Shown here one piece after another: positions 26,828 through 34,965 of a stretch of 64,000 bases of DNA. Under the pieces are notes generated by a model that did not search any database, had not been told where the DNA came from, and saw only the letters and a list, made by a program, of their open reading frames with translations. The stretch is from JANOBD01 sp031411495 (lineage in GTDB: Bacteria > Planctomycetota > Phycisphaerae > Tepidisphaerales > Tepidisphaeraceae). The DNA lies in NCBI GenBank assembly GCA_031411495.1, contig JANOBD010000182.1, positions 24,563 through 88,562 of the forward strand. Direction: 5' to 3'. How positions within the stretch are numbered: position 1 is the first letter of the stretch; the number at the start of each line of letters is the position of its first letter. The translations under genes were made by a program, and so were the position numbers.

Positions 26828-28080
26828 TCCATTGCCTCAACGTCGATCCGATCACTCCGCCGCATCATGGCTGCCGCGGCGAGCACCGCGAGCTCGGGAT
26901 GGACAGGCATGCGATATCGTAGCGAGCCGATCGTCGATCCGTGCATGACGCTGACGATCAACGCCGGCGTGATCAGAAACAGCTTTGCGCCGCGCGCGAG
27001 GTCCGCACGAATCAGTCCGATGAACGCCAGCAGGAATAACGGGATCGAATGACACGCCGCACCGATGACGTACAGTCGTTTCGAGCCGAACTCGGCGCTG
27101 AGCGGAAACGGTGCCCAGAGCCGCCCCAGATTCGAAGGGATGCGTTGGATGAGCTTAAGCGGATGGTCGCGCGCCGATTGCCAGGCGAGCGAGCGGAGGT
27201 AGTCGGACCGCTGGACCTCGTTCAGCCCGGTGAGCAACGGAAGCCTGAAGAGGGTCGATTGATCGCTTTGTCCGTCTGCGTCGCGGCTCCATGCGTCATA
27301 GAGGGTGACGCCGTCATTCGTCGTCGTGAAAACCCATCGTCCGAGCAGAGTGCGGTTGCGGATCGCCCACGGCAACAGCGCAAGCGTGGTCAGCAAGGCC
27401 ACCAGCGTCAGCGTCGGCAGTCGCCGCGCGGGCTTGAACGCGGCCGTTCCGTGTTCGTGGATTACCGCGGCGCCGACAATCAATAATGGCCAGACGAACG
27501 CGGACGGTCGAATATAGATCGAAAGGATCAGCAGCGCCACACCCGTCCACCACAGCGCCCCACCTCGGCCGCGCGCCATCGGCGAGCGACCGTGCGCCAG
27601 ACAGGCAATCCCCCAGGTCAGCAGCGCCGTGAATGTTGTCTCTGAAAGGATCAGCGAACTGAAGTAGATCTGGATCGGATCGGCGGCAACGAAGGCGCCC
27701 GCCATATAGCTCAAAGCCGGCGAGAGCCAGCGCCGGGCAAGCCAGATCGTTGCGAGAATCGTTGAGGCGTCGATTAACGACTGAGCGATGCGCATCGTGC
27801 GGACGTCGGCGCGAAAAACGGCACCAAAGACCGGATAGCCCGGCATTCGAAACGCCTGGACGGTATCGTTAAACCGCGCATCGACCATGCTCAATCCGTC
27901 GCCGCGCAGAAGCGACCTTGCCAGCGACAGGTATTCGACCTGATCGGGCAGATTGGTCAGCGTACTCTCCGCTGTCGGCCGGGTCAGCGCCCAACCGAGC
28001 CGTGCGGCCAACGCGAGCAGAAGGATGAGGGCGACGATCACTCGTGAGCAGGATCGGCGATCGTCGAGGTTTCGAAACAC
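26824..28080 (-). CDS. Multi-spanning membrane glycosyltransferase, GT39/ArnT-like
   Basis: This 418-residue protein begins at a GTG (28080) and is mostly hydrophobic, with about ten transmembrane segments (for example VALILLLALAARLGWAL at the start and LLIVGAAVI mid-protein). The first outer loop has DQVEYLSLARSLLRGDGL, with the Asp after the first helix as in GT-C glycosyltransferases that use polyprenol-phosphate sugars (PMT/ArnT/DUF-type). The acceptor could be a protein or a lipid. Its stop overlaps the start of the AsmA-like gene, so both likely act in the envelope. Confidence 0.75.
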   Translation of the reverse strand: MFRNLDDRRSCSRVIVALILLLALAARLGWALTRPTAESTLTNLPDQVEYLSLARSLLRGDGLSMVDARFNDTVQAFRMPGYPVFGAVFRADVRTMRIAQSLIDASTILATIWLARRWLSPALSYMAGAFVAADPIQIYFSSLILSETTFTALLTWGIACLAHGRSPMARGRGGALWWTGVALLILSIYIRPSAFVWPLLIVGAAVIHEHGTAAFKPARRLPTLTLVALLTTLALLPWAIRNRTLLGRWVFTTTNDGVTLYDAWSRDADGQSDQSTLFRLPLLTGLNEVQRSDYLRSLAWQSARDHPLKLIQRIPSNLGRLWAPFPLSAEFGSKRLYVIGAACHSIPLFLLAFIGLIRADLARGAKLFLITPALIVSVMHGSTIGSLRYRMPVHPELAVLAAAAMMRRSDRIDVEAMD

Positions 28081-28141
28081 GACAAGAGCCTAAACCGCAA
28101 TTCCGTCCCCGCCAAGCCCGGGGCACGGTATCATCTGCACC

Positions 28142-28909
28142 GTGCGCGTCGAACGGCTTTTCCAAGGCATGACGAACGTCGCCCGCGACGCGCTCGCGCT
28201 GGTCGTGCCTAGGCATTGTCCGGCATGCGATGAGATCGTCGAGACATCCACGCCGCTCTGCCCTGCCTGCTCGATCCGAATGGCAAATCTCCGGGAAGTA
28301 CCCTGTTGCCGGCTGTGCGCGTCGCCCATCCCCGATGACGCGGGACCCTGCGGGCGATGCAAGGATCACGGCTTGCGGCCTTATCGCTCGGTGGCGCGGC
28401 TCACGACCTTTGAGTCGATCACGCGCGATCTGGTTCACGGAGTCAAGTATGGCCGTCGATGGTCGATCATCCCGTGGCTCGCATGCGAGCTTGCCCAGCA
28501 GCCTCGCGTGAAAGAAGCGCTGGTCGCAAGTGAGATCATCGTCCCCGTCCCCCTGCACTGGACCAAGCGCCTGAGCCGCGGTTTCAACCAGGCGGAGTTA
28601 CTCGCCTGGGAACTTGCACGGATCGGAAAACTGAGAGTCGTTTCGGCGGTGCGTCGGGTGGAGATGACGCGGTCGCAGACAGCGTTTCACTCGCGCGACT
28701 CACGCCGGAGGAATCTGAGGCGGGCGTTCCGCGTCGTCCGGCCCGATTTGCTGGACGGCCGGCGCGTTGTTGTGGTGGACGATGTCATGACCAGCGGCGC
28801 GACGCTTCAGGCGATCGCCCGCGCGATCCGGATCGGCTGTCGGCCCGCCGAGCTGCGCGCGGTCGTCATCGCGACCGCTAATCCGCTGCAGACGGATTTG
28901 GCGATGTGA
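28142..28909 (+). CDS. comF: ComF family phosphoribosyltransferase-like protein
   Basis: The 255-residue product has an N-terminal double zinc-ribbon (HCPACDEI, CPAC, CCRLCASPI, CGRCKDHG) and a C-terminal PRTase-fold domain with PVPLHWTKRLSRGFNQAELLA and the PRPP-loop motif VVVVDDVMTSGATL. This is the ComF/GntX architecture, linked to DNA uptake or to nucleotide salvage; the real role here is unknown. A GTG at 28142 is the chosen start; an ATG at 28169 is preceded by AAGG and would also give a good N-terminus. It diverges from the membrane glycosyltransferase. Confidence 0.88.
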   Translation: MRVERLFQGMTNVARDALALVVPRHCPACDEIVETSTPLCPACSIRMANLREVPCCRLCASPIPDDAGPCGRCKDHGLRPYRSVARLTTFESITRDLVHGVKYGRRWSIIPWLACELAQQPRVKEALVASEIIVPVPLHWTKRLSRGFNQAELLAWELARIGKLRVVSAVRRVEMTRSQTAFHSRDSRRRNLRRAFRVVRPDLLDGRRVVVVDDVMTSGATLQAIARAIRIGCRPAELRAVVIATANPLQTDLAM

Positions 28910-28949
28910 TTCACTCTAGAATCGGCATGCAGCAGGCGACCGCCGGGCG

Positions 28950-30446
28950 TCACGCGGCTTTGGATGTCGAGGGCGCGATGCTGAACACCTTCACGTTGTT
29001 CCGGCCGGAATGCTTGGCCTTGTAGACGGCGAGATCTGCCGCCTTGAGCAGGTGCGCGGGTTGCGTGAACGGCACGCCCGGCTCGAGTGTTGCCACGCCG
29101 AAGCTCGCGGTGACCTTGATCGTCGTCGAATCGATCTGGATTGCCTTGCCCGCGATCGCCCGACGAAGTGATTCGGCGATGCCGGCGGCGACGGCTTTGG
29201 TCGTCGCGGGCAGCACCAGCACGAGCTCTTCGCCGCCGTAGCGAGCCGCCATATCGGTCGCACGCGCCATTTCCTTCATCATCCCACCGACCGCCGTGAG
29301 GACGGAGTCGCCGGCCTGATGGCCGTAGGTGTCGTTGACGCTCTTGAACTTATCGATGTCGAGCATGATCAGCGAAAGGGCAGTCGCCTCCGCGGCGGTC
29401 TTGGCGAAAACTTCCGAGAGAAACTCGTCCAGCGTCGCTCGATTGGTCAGACCGGTGAGTCGGTCGGTCGTCGCCTTCACCTTTAAGATTTCATTCTGTT
29501 CGGTGAGTTGGGTCGCGCGCATCTGCGATTGCAGCGTGATGTCGATCAGCGCCTCGTTCGCCTGCTTGAGAATCGCCGCAAAGTCCACCGGGCTGCCGAG
29601 GTTGATCTCGAAGAGTTTCGCGATTTCCCGGGTCTTGAGCGAGATCTCCGCAAACATCGCGTCGACTTCGGATGCATTGATGTTGAACGATTTCAACATC
29701 TGATCTCGCACGTCCGTGACTGCGGCCGCCGGAACTTCATCGACAAACACGTCTGCGCAGCGCCCGGCCAATCCGATGATTTCCGAGAGTCGAATGAGCG
29801 GCGCCTCAACCGCGCCCGACGGTTCGTGATGAAACCTGATCGGAACCGCAAGCACCGGCGGCAGCTTCCAGCTTTCGACCAGGTATCCGCTCACCTCGGC
29901 ATGGGTCGCGCCCAGCGACGCCTGCTCGAGCGCGGTCAATTGCGAATGCGATTCGATCTTCTTGTAGATTTCGTCGTACTGCTCGCCGAGTACGTTGTTC
30001 AGCACGAGCACGCCGACATCAGCCAGCAATGTCGATAGAAATGCCTCTTCCTGCTGTACGCAGGCGAGCTTGGCAGAGATCACGCGGGCGGCCGTGGCGC
30101 CGTAAATGCTGCGCCGCCAGTACCGCATGTGGTCGAAGCCCTTCTTGCGATCCTTTGAAAGGCTGGATACCAGCGAGAATCCGAGCACCAGCGATTTCAC
30201 CGCCTGGAGTCCGAGGATGACCAGCGCGTGGCTTACGGTTCCGACGGCATGGGAGCGGCCATAGAAACTCGAGTTGACCGTCTTGAGGATTTTCCCGGCG
30301 AGTGCCGGGTCCTGAGTGATCGTCTTGGCGATCTCACTCAGGTCGACTTCTTCCTTCTGCGTCAGCTCCAGTACCTGGACGGCTATGGCAGGAAGCGTCG
30401 GCAATGAGGTACAAGTCTTGATCTTTAATAGCAGATCCGCGGTCAT
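28950..30446 (-). CDS. HDOD-GGDEF diguanylate cyclase
   Basis: The 498-residue soluble protein has an N-terminal HDOD domain (about residues 12-210; LPTLPAIAVQVLELT to a LGATHAEVSGYLVESWKLP segment) and a C-terminal GGDEF domain (about 325-490). The catalytic loop is RYGGEELVLVLP, a GGEEL variant of GGEEF, and the RATD sequence five residues before it is a product-inhibition I-site. It is therefore predicted to make cyclic di-GMP under feedback control, with the HDOD half as regulatory or protein-binding domain. A hairpin encloses its ribosome binding site (listed separately). Confidence 0.93.
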   Translation of the reverse strand: MTADLLLKIKTCTSLPTLPAIAVQVLELTQKEEVDLSEIAKTITQDPALAGKILKTVNSSFYGRSHAVGTVSHALVILGLQAVKSLVLGFSLVSSLSKDRKKGFDHMRYWRRSIYGATAARVISAKLACVQQEEAFLSTLLADVGVLVLNNVLGEQYDEIYKKIESHSQLTALEQASLGATHAEVSGYLVESWKLPPVLAVPIRFHHEPSGAVEAPLIRLSEIIGLAGRCADVFVDEVPAAAVTDVRDQMLKSFNINASEVDAMFAEISLKTREIAKLFEINLGSPVDFAAILKQANEALIDITLQSQMRATQLTEQNEILKVKATTDRLTGLTNRATLDEFLSEVFAKTAAEATALSLIMLDIDKFKSVNDTYGHQAGDSVLTAVGGMMKEMARATDMAARYGGEELVLVLPATTKAVAAGIAESLRRAIAGKAIQIDSTTIKVTASFGVATLEPGVPFTQPAHLLKAADLAVYKAKHSGRNNVKVFSIAPSTSKAA

Positions 30447-30479
30447 GAAGGGTACTCCTCAAACTGGTTTGTACCCTTC
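30447..30479 (-). promoter_or_regulatory. Hairpin around the ribosome binding site of the HDOD-GGDEF gene
   Basis: Immediately before the ATG at 30446 the leftward strand reads a perfect 9-base dyad: GAAGGGTAC (30471-30479), a 15-base loop (30456-30470) that holds GAGGAG in the TTTGAGGA end, and GTACCCTTC (30447-30455), whose last base abuts the start codon. In mRNA the stem would fix the spacer and present or hide the Shine-Dalgarno sequence; as DNA it could also be an operator. The role is inferred. Confidence 0.6.
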
Positions 30480-30592
30480 TGCATCGGCCTTTGCCGGCAA
30501 GTTTACTAAGGATTCAGATGAGCGATTCCGAATATCAGGTCGTTGTCGCAAGCGGGCAGTGAAGCTGTTGCGCCTTTGAGGAGGCAAGCGAT

Positions 30593-31834
30593 TTACTTCA
30601 GAGCCGCTTCAATATCTCCGACGTACTTCTCCTTGAGGTCCGATGAATAGCCCGTGTGCGCCGCGAGGACCTTTCCGTCTCGGCCGATAACGAACGACTG
30701 AGGAATACCGCTCACGCCGAACTGGTCGGCAACGTTCTGGTCGTCCATCAGCACGTGCAGGGAGGACAATTTCTTCTCGTCGATAAACGACTTGACGGCC
30801 GCAGAATCGGATTCGATGTCGACCGCGAGCACGACGACGCCTTTCGCCGCATACTCGCCCGCGACTGCATTGAGAATCGGCAGCGACTGAACACACGGGC
30901 CGCACCAGGTCGCCCAGAAGTCGATCACGACGACCTTTCCCTTCAGCCCTTCGAGGGAAACGGGCTTGCCGTCCAGATCCTTGAGTGTGAATGCCGGCGC
31001 AGGCTTGCCCACCAGGCGATCGGGAGTGCGCCCGGCGGCATGCGGCGCGCGCGCCGCGGACGCTTCGACCGCATCTGCAGGCGGCTTGAATGCAAACGCG
31101 GCGGCGTCGAGCTTCGCGTCGAAACTTGTCTTGCTGTAATGAATCGACGTTGTCGCCCGCTTGATCTCGCGGGCGCCCCCGTCGCTGAGACGACCCGCAA
31201 AATCGGACTCGACGTGGTCGAGCAGGCCAGACTTCCTGTCAACGAAGTACTTTCGCTTCACGCCATTATCGCTGGCGGCCAGTACATCCATCGCATCAGA
31301 CGACGATTCGAGCGAGACTTGTTCGCCACCAACGAACAACGATCCCTGCGGCTTGACCTGGAGCACGAAAAGCATCGCCGGGTTCTGCTCGCGAAGCATC
31401 GCATAAACGTCTTCGCCGGCAGGTCGATCCGAACTCTTGTCGAGCTTGTTCGAAAGGTATTGGTTCTGTTTGACGTCGTAGAGGTGAACGGAATCGTCAT
31501 CGGCAACGATGCGAAGTTCGCCTTCGATTTCGTGGCTGAACCGGGTCGAAGAAATGGCCGCTCCGTGGATGTTGCTGCTTCGCTGGTCGACCCGGCCAGC
31601 GACCTCGAAGTCGATCGCAAGTGTCGCCTCGACCGACGTTGGCCTTCTCGCATAGGCGCTCGCCATCCGGTCGAGCACCGCCTGAGCGGCCGGTTCGATC
31701 GTCGGCTGCGTCGCTGGTGCATCCGTCGGCCGAGTGGCGGGACCCGCGTCGAACATGCGGTCCGCCGCCCACAATCCGCCGGCGAAAGCCAGCACCAACA
31801 CGGCCACACGTTGCACTCGGGGAGGAACTTTCAT
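30593..31834 (-). CDS. TlpA-like thiol-disulfide oxidoreductase with N-terminal LolA-like domain
   Basis: The 413-residue product has a signal-anchor N-terminus ([19 protein letters not shown]), a middle beta-domain that resembles DUF2092/LolA-type folds ([15 protein letters not shown] through [12 protein letters not shown]) and a C-terminal thioredoxin domain of the TlpA/ResA type with [12 protein letters not shown] (WCGPC about residues 310-314), a cis-Pro in [12 protein letters not shown]. It is exported and should act on disulfides outside the cytoplasm. It lies 18 bases downstream of the PEP-CTERM/dockerin protein gene and is transcribed with it. Confidence 0.85.
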   Translation of the reverse strand: MKVPPRVQRVAVLVLAFAGGLWAADRMFDAGPATRPTDAPATQPTIEPAAQAVLDRMASAYARRPTSVEATLAIDFEVAGRVDQRSSNIHGAAISSTRFSHEIEGELRIVADDDSVHLYDVKQNQYLSNKLDKSSDRPAGEDVYAMLREQNPAMLFVLQVKPQGSLFVGGEQVSLESSSDAMDVLAASDNGVKRKYFVDRKSGLLDHVESDFAGRLSDGGAREIKRATTSIHYSKTSFDAKLDAAAFAFKPPADAVEASAARAPHAAGRTPDRLVGKPAPAFTLKDLDGKPVSLEGLKGKVVVIDFWATWCGPCVQSLPILNAVAGEYAAKGVVVLAVDIESDSAAVKSFIDEKKLSSLHVLMDDQNVADQFGVSGIPQSFVIGRDGKVLAAHTGYSSDLKEKYVGDIEAALK

Positions 31835-31852
31835 CGGGGTCTTCCTGTCTGA

Positions 31853-33547
31853 TCAACTGATCCGTCGCCGTGATCGTCGTGCCGCCAGCGGCACGAGCAG
31901 GCAAAGTGTAGGCTCTGGAACCAAGGTACGCGCGAGCGCGAAGTCCGCGGCAAACCCGTGCGAGAGCTGCGACTGCTCCGCGAGGCTCAGGTTCAAATCA
32001 TAATTCTGTGCCAAACCCAGCAGGTCATCAAAGTTCACTATCGCGTCGTAATTGAAATCACCCTCGAACCAATATCCGAGCTGCTCATAGTGCTGGGCGA
32101 CGGCCAGCAGATCGTCGAAGTCGACGTCGCGGTCGAGATCTGCATCGCCCACAAGGGTTCGCCGCACAACGATCGACGCGTTGCTCAACGCGAAGGAGCC
32201 GAACGAAGCAGTGCCCATGGAAGCCTTCGTTCCGTATCCGAGTCGGCCTGCGGCTGTCGGAAGAATGCCGCCAGGGGCGCTCGCGCCGAATGAATGAGCG
32301 AGGTAACTGTTGACCCTTTGCACACCGCCGGCCTGATTCTCGATCACAAGCGAATCGCTAACCGAGACGGCGCCGGTGGCGTCGATCTCGAGAGAGTTCA
32401 CGCGCGCGTTACTGCTCGTGCCGTCGAAGGCGACCTGGCCCGCAGCCACATGAATAACGCCAAGATCGGCGGCGAATAGTCGAAGTACGCCGGCACCGGA
32501 CTTGGTCAGCGTGCTCGATGCGGCTGAGCCGCTCTGTAAAAGAACAACGCTTCCGCCAGCCTCTGCATTGATCGTGGAAGTGGCCGACAGCGCAACCTGG
32601 GATTCGAATCGCGCTTCGCCGGAAAGCGCGGAGATCGAGGCCGCTCCATTTGTATTCGACGTAAGCGTGATCGCTGAGCCGGTAAAACGATACTGGCCCG
32701 CTGCGCCCGCATCGACAAGAATGCGCCGCGGCGTGAGGGGTGAAGAAATGCTGATCGATCGATGCGACGCGCCCAGGAAGTTTCCGAACACGGCGGTGTC
32801 GAACGTCGACTGCCCTGCCGCTCCCGGGGTGCCCGAGTTGCCGACCCAGTTGGACTGCGTGTTCCAACTGCCATCGACATCGGCCTTCCAGCCGTTGGCG
32901 GCCGTCGTCGCCGTGGCGTGCACACTTCCATTGATCTGGACGCGGACAGGAATTCCATTTTGTACGGACGTTTGGTCGAGGACGACCGGGAGCGTCAGCA
33001 GGAGTTGGTTGCCGCTCTGGGTGATCGTTCCGTTGAAGTCGATGGCAAGTGGAGACTGATCCTTCAGGTCGATCGTTCCGCTGCCGACGCCTGCGCCGAG
33101 GATGCCGACGCCGGTGTACGTCAGTGTACCGCGTCCCTCGGCGCCGTTGCCGGTCTGTGAGAACGCGCCGGCGAGATCGACCGCAGCGGGCGCAGGAGAG
33201 GGGAAGCCAAGGTTGTTGGGTCCGGGGATGGCGAACCCCAGCCCGTTTCCCACGATGTTCACGCCGCCAAGGAACGGCTGCGTGAGGGAGAATGATGGGT
33301 TGGTCGTGTAGCTGAGATCGGCGGTCATCACGTGGATGGTGCCAAACGTGTACGAAGGCAGCAGGAGCGTGCCACCGACTGTGCCGGCGACGTGATTCGT
33401 TTCCGAATCGCTCAACGTCGAGCCGAGCGTTGCTGAAATCGTCGTGGTGAGAACAGACGTCGATGTGTCGACGGTCCAATTGAATGAATCGGCCTCCGCG
33501 CTGGACGCGATCAACAGGACGAGGAAACTGGACGTTCGAATATGCAT
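31853..33547 (-). CDS. Exported protein with dockerin-like repeats and PEP-CTERM end
   Basis: This 564-residue protein has a signal peptide (MHIRTSSFLVLLIASSAEA). The body is Ser/Thr/Gly-rich beta repeat sequence like an autotransporter-associated adhesin (WNTQSNWVGNSGTPG, STLTKSGAGVLRLFAAD). Near the end are two EF-hand-like calcium-binding loops, GDADLDRDVDFDDLLAVAQHY and GDFNYDAIVNFDDLLGLAQ, typical of dockerin type I modules. The last residues, LVPEPTLCLLVPLAARRSRRRIS, form a PEP-CTERM sorting signal with the VPEP motif, a hydrophobic helix and a basic tail. It is therefore a surface or exopolymer-associated protein. The start has GGGAGA upstream. Confidence 0.85.
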   Translation of the reverse strand: MHIRTSSFLVLLIASSAEADSFNWTVDTSTSVLTTTISATLGSTLSDSETNHVAGTVGGTLLLPSYTFGTIHVMTADLSYTTNPSFSLTQPFLGGVNIVGNGLGFAIPGPNNLGFPSPAPAAVDLAGAFSQTGNGAEGRGTLTYTGVGILGAGVGSGTIDLKDQSPLAIDFNGTITQSGNQLLLTLPVVLDQTSVQNGIPVRVQINGSVHATATTAANGWKADVDGSWNTQSNWVGNSGTPGAAGQSTFDTAVFGNFLGASHRSISISSPLTPRRILVDAGAAGQYRFTGSAITLTSNTNGAASISALSGEARFESQVALSATSTINAEAGGSVVLLQSGSAASSTLTKSGAGVLRLFAADLGVIHVAAGQVAFDGTSSNARVNSLEIDATGAVSVSDSLVIENQAGGVQRVNSYLAHSFGASAPGGILPTAAGRLGYGTKASMGTASFGSFALSNASIVVRRTLVGDADLDRDVDFDDLLAVAQHYEQLGYWFEGDFNYDAIVNFDDLLGLAQNYDLNLSLAEQSQLSHGFAADFALARTLVPEPTLCLLVPLAARRSRRRIS

Positions 33548-33761
33548 GGTTTCTCCCGAAGGCGACGATTTTGATCGAGGCCGCACAAAATGGGAATCGA
33601 AATCGCCCGGGAATCGTCGGCGCGTTCGGTGCGCGCCCCCCCCCTGCGGTTTCTTTTGATCGCCGAGCGATTGAGCAAGGATGCGGCGATTTCGCCTTTC
33701 GCCATCGCCGGCGGTTCGTTTGCCTTCGCTGCCAAGTTTGGTATCTTCTTCCGCTCGGTTC

Positions 33762-33834
33762 GCCGTCTTAGCTCAATTGGTAGAGCACGTCTTTCGTAAA
33801 GACGATGTTCCGGGTTCAAGTCCCGGAGACGGCT
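33762..33834 (+). tRNA. tRNA-Thr (anticodon CGT)
   Basis: A complete cloverleaf: acceptor stem GCCGTCT with AGACGGC (7 bp), D-arm around AGCTCAATTGGTAGAGC, anticodon stem CGTCT with AGACG and loop TTCGTAA with anticodon CGT (reads ACG), variable loop ATGTT, and T-arm CCGGG TTCAAGT CCCGG. The discriminator base is T; CCA is not encoded. The gene is 73 bases long. Confidence 0.97.
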
Positions 33835-33899
33835 TTCTCCTCTCGCCATCAATCCCAACTCGAAATTGTCTCGGCCGGCAGTTTTTCGAGGTCGTCGCC

Positions 33900-34271
33900 T
33901 TACCACTTGCCTTCGTAGAGGAATTGCTCGCGGGTGATCTTTCCGTTCTTGACGTTGTAGAGGCCGACCTCGTTCTGCGAAATGCGTTTGCCGGTCGATT
34001 TGGGCGTCAGTTCGAACGAGAACGTCACCGCGAACTGGCCATCCTCGGCGTTCTGCGCGCTCAGGTACGGGCCGACGCACTTCCCGCCGTGGATCTCGTT
34101 GTTGGCGGCCCAGGTGGCGGACTTCTGGATGACGGCATCTTTGCCCTTCACCTCGCGACCATCGGCTTCGACGGAGACGATGTCATCCGCGTACATCGTC
34201 TTCATTACGTCGAAGTTCTTGCCTTGGTTGCAGAGGTCGACGAATTGCCTGGCGAGGGATGAGAGGGACAT
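33900..34271 (-). CDS. SnoaL-like (NTF2-fold) protein
   Basis: The 123-residue product has the alpha+beta cone fold pattern of SnoaL/NTF2-like proteins: a helix-rich N-terminus (MSLSSLARQFVDLCNQGKNFDVMKTMYADDIVSVEA), a strand pair, and a C-terminal sheet (FAVTFSFELTPKSTGKRISQNEVGLYNVKNGKITREQFLY). Such proteins bind small ligands or act as polyketide-cyclase-like isomerases. The ATG at 34271 follows AAGGAG at a good distance. The frame extends upstream without a credible start. No ligand can be assigned. Confidence 0.8.
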   Translation of the reverse strand: MSLSSLARQFVDLCNQGKNFDVMKTMYADDIVSVEADGREVKGKDAVIQKSATWAANNEIHGGKCVGPYLSAQNAEDGQFAVTFSFELTPKSTGKRISQNEVGLYNVKNGKITREQFLYEGKW

Positions 34272-34326
34272 TCCAGTTACTCCTTGAGATGTTGGTCGAT
34301 AAGCACCACCGGGCGGCACAAGCCGG

Positions 34327-34719
34327 TCACGACTCACCGGCGATGTCCACTGCAGCCTGACGACATACTTTGCACGTCTTCCGATATCGTGGGAACGGAA
34401 AGTGACAATACGGACACCTTCGATCGGTGATCCCCGCATCTTCAGCTGCGCTGGCTTGTCGTCTCGCCAAATCTAGTTCATCGTTCGATGGTAGCAACCC
34501 GAACATCTGGCCAGACATCAAAAAGAACGCCACCTCAAGACCGTAGGTTTCTAGCTTCAACGCCAACGCATTGCACTGTCCATACGTACCTTCGAGTACA
34601 ACCTGTTCACCGTCGCTGGGAGGCTCGTAAGACAATCGAGCGTCCACCCTGCTTGGGCGCGCAACGCTCGAATCGCGATTGGGCGGTGCGCAGAACTCAA
34701 ACTCATAGACAGCCGCCAC
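34327..34719 (-). CDS. Zinc-ribbon protein of unknown function
   Basis: This 130-residue product begins at a GTG and has no export signal. The C-terminal end carries two CxxC pairs (RCPYCHFP and TCKVCRQA) that would bind one zinc ion. The middle (EGTYGQCNALALKLETYGLEVAFFLM) looks helical. It overlaps by 163 bases the reading frame of the gene at 34557-34955 in another phase. Both are less GC-rich than neighbours. Existence of at least one of the two is likely; which frame is used in the overlap is not certain. Confidence 0.45.
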   Translation of the reverse strand: MAAVYEFEFCAPPNRDSSVARPSRVDARLSYEPPSDGEQVVLEGTYGQCNALALKLETYGLEVAFFLMSGQMFGLLPSNDELDLARRQASAAEDAGITDRRCPYCHFPFPRYRKTCKVCRQAAVDIAGES

Positions 34720-34955
34720 TGACCAGATTGTTCAGTTAACGCCGCTTGATGCGGGCCATCGCGCCCCAAGCCATCTCCTTCAACTTGAAGTCCGCAATAA
34801 CTACATGAGATCGAGCAAGAAACTCTCCCAGTGTCACAGTAGCGAGCCACTGCATCGTGCCCGCAGTTCTCGCAAGTGACATCCAACGTTGCAGATCCGC
34901 CGCATGGTCGCGGGAGCTCTTGGTTGGAGACGAAGATCCTCGGCTGGGTGTCCAT
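34557..34955 (-). CDS. Second zinc-ribbon reading frame, possible frameshift partner
   Basis: The N-terminal 80 residues (from the ATG at 34955) read as a real protein with a double CxxC zinc ribbon (TCENCGHDA, SCSYCGLQ). After about residue 80 the translation becomes Ser/Arg-rich and looks like a shadow of the gene at 34327-34719. The two could be separate overlapping genes, or a single gene broken by a frameshift near 34720, in which case the fusion would carry two zinc ribbons. The distal part should not be trusted. Confidence 0.35.
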   Translation of the reverse strand: MDTQPRIFVSNQELPRPCGGSATLDVTCENCGHDAVARYCDTGRVSCSISCSYCGLQVEGDGLGRDGPHQAALTEQSGQWRLSMSLSSAHRPIAIRALRAQAGWTLDCLTSLPATVNRLYSKVRMDSAMRWR

Positions 34956-34965
34956 CGATTGATAC

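Noticed and set aside
33640..33650. Run of nine C's
   Set aside because: It is not in a called gene, so phase variation of a product is not supported.
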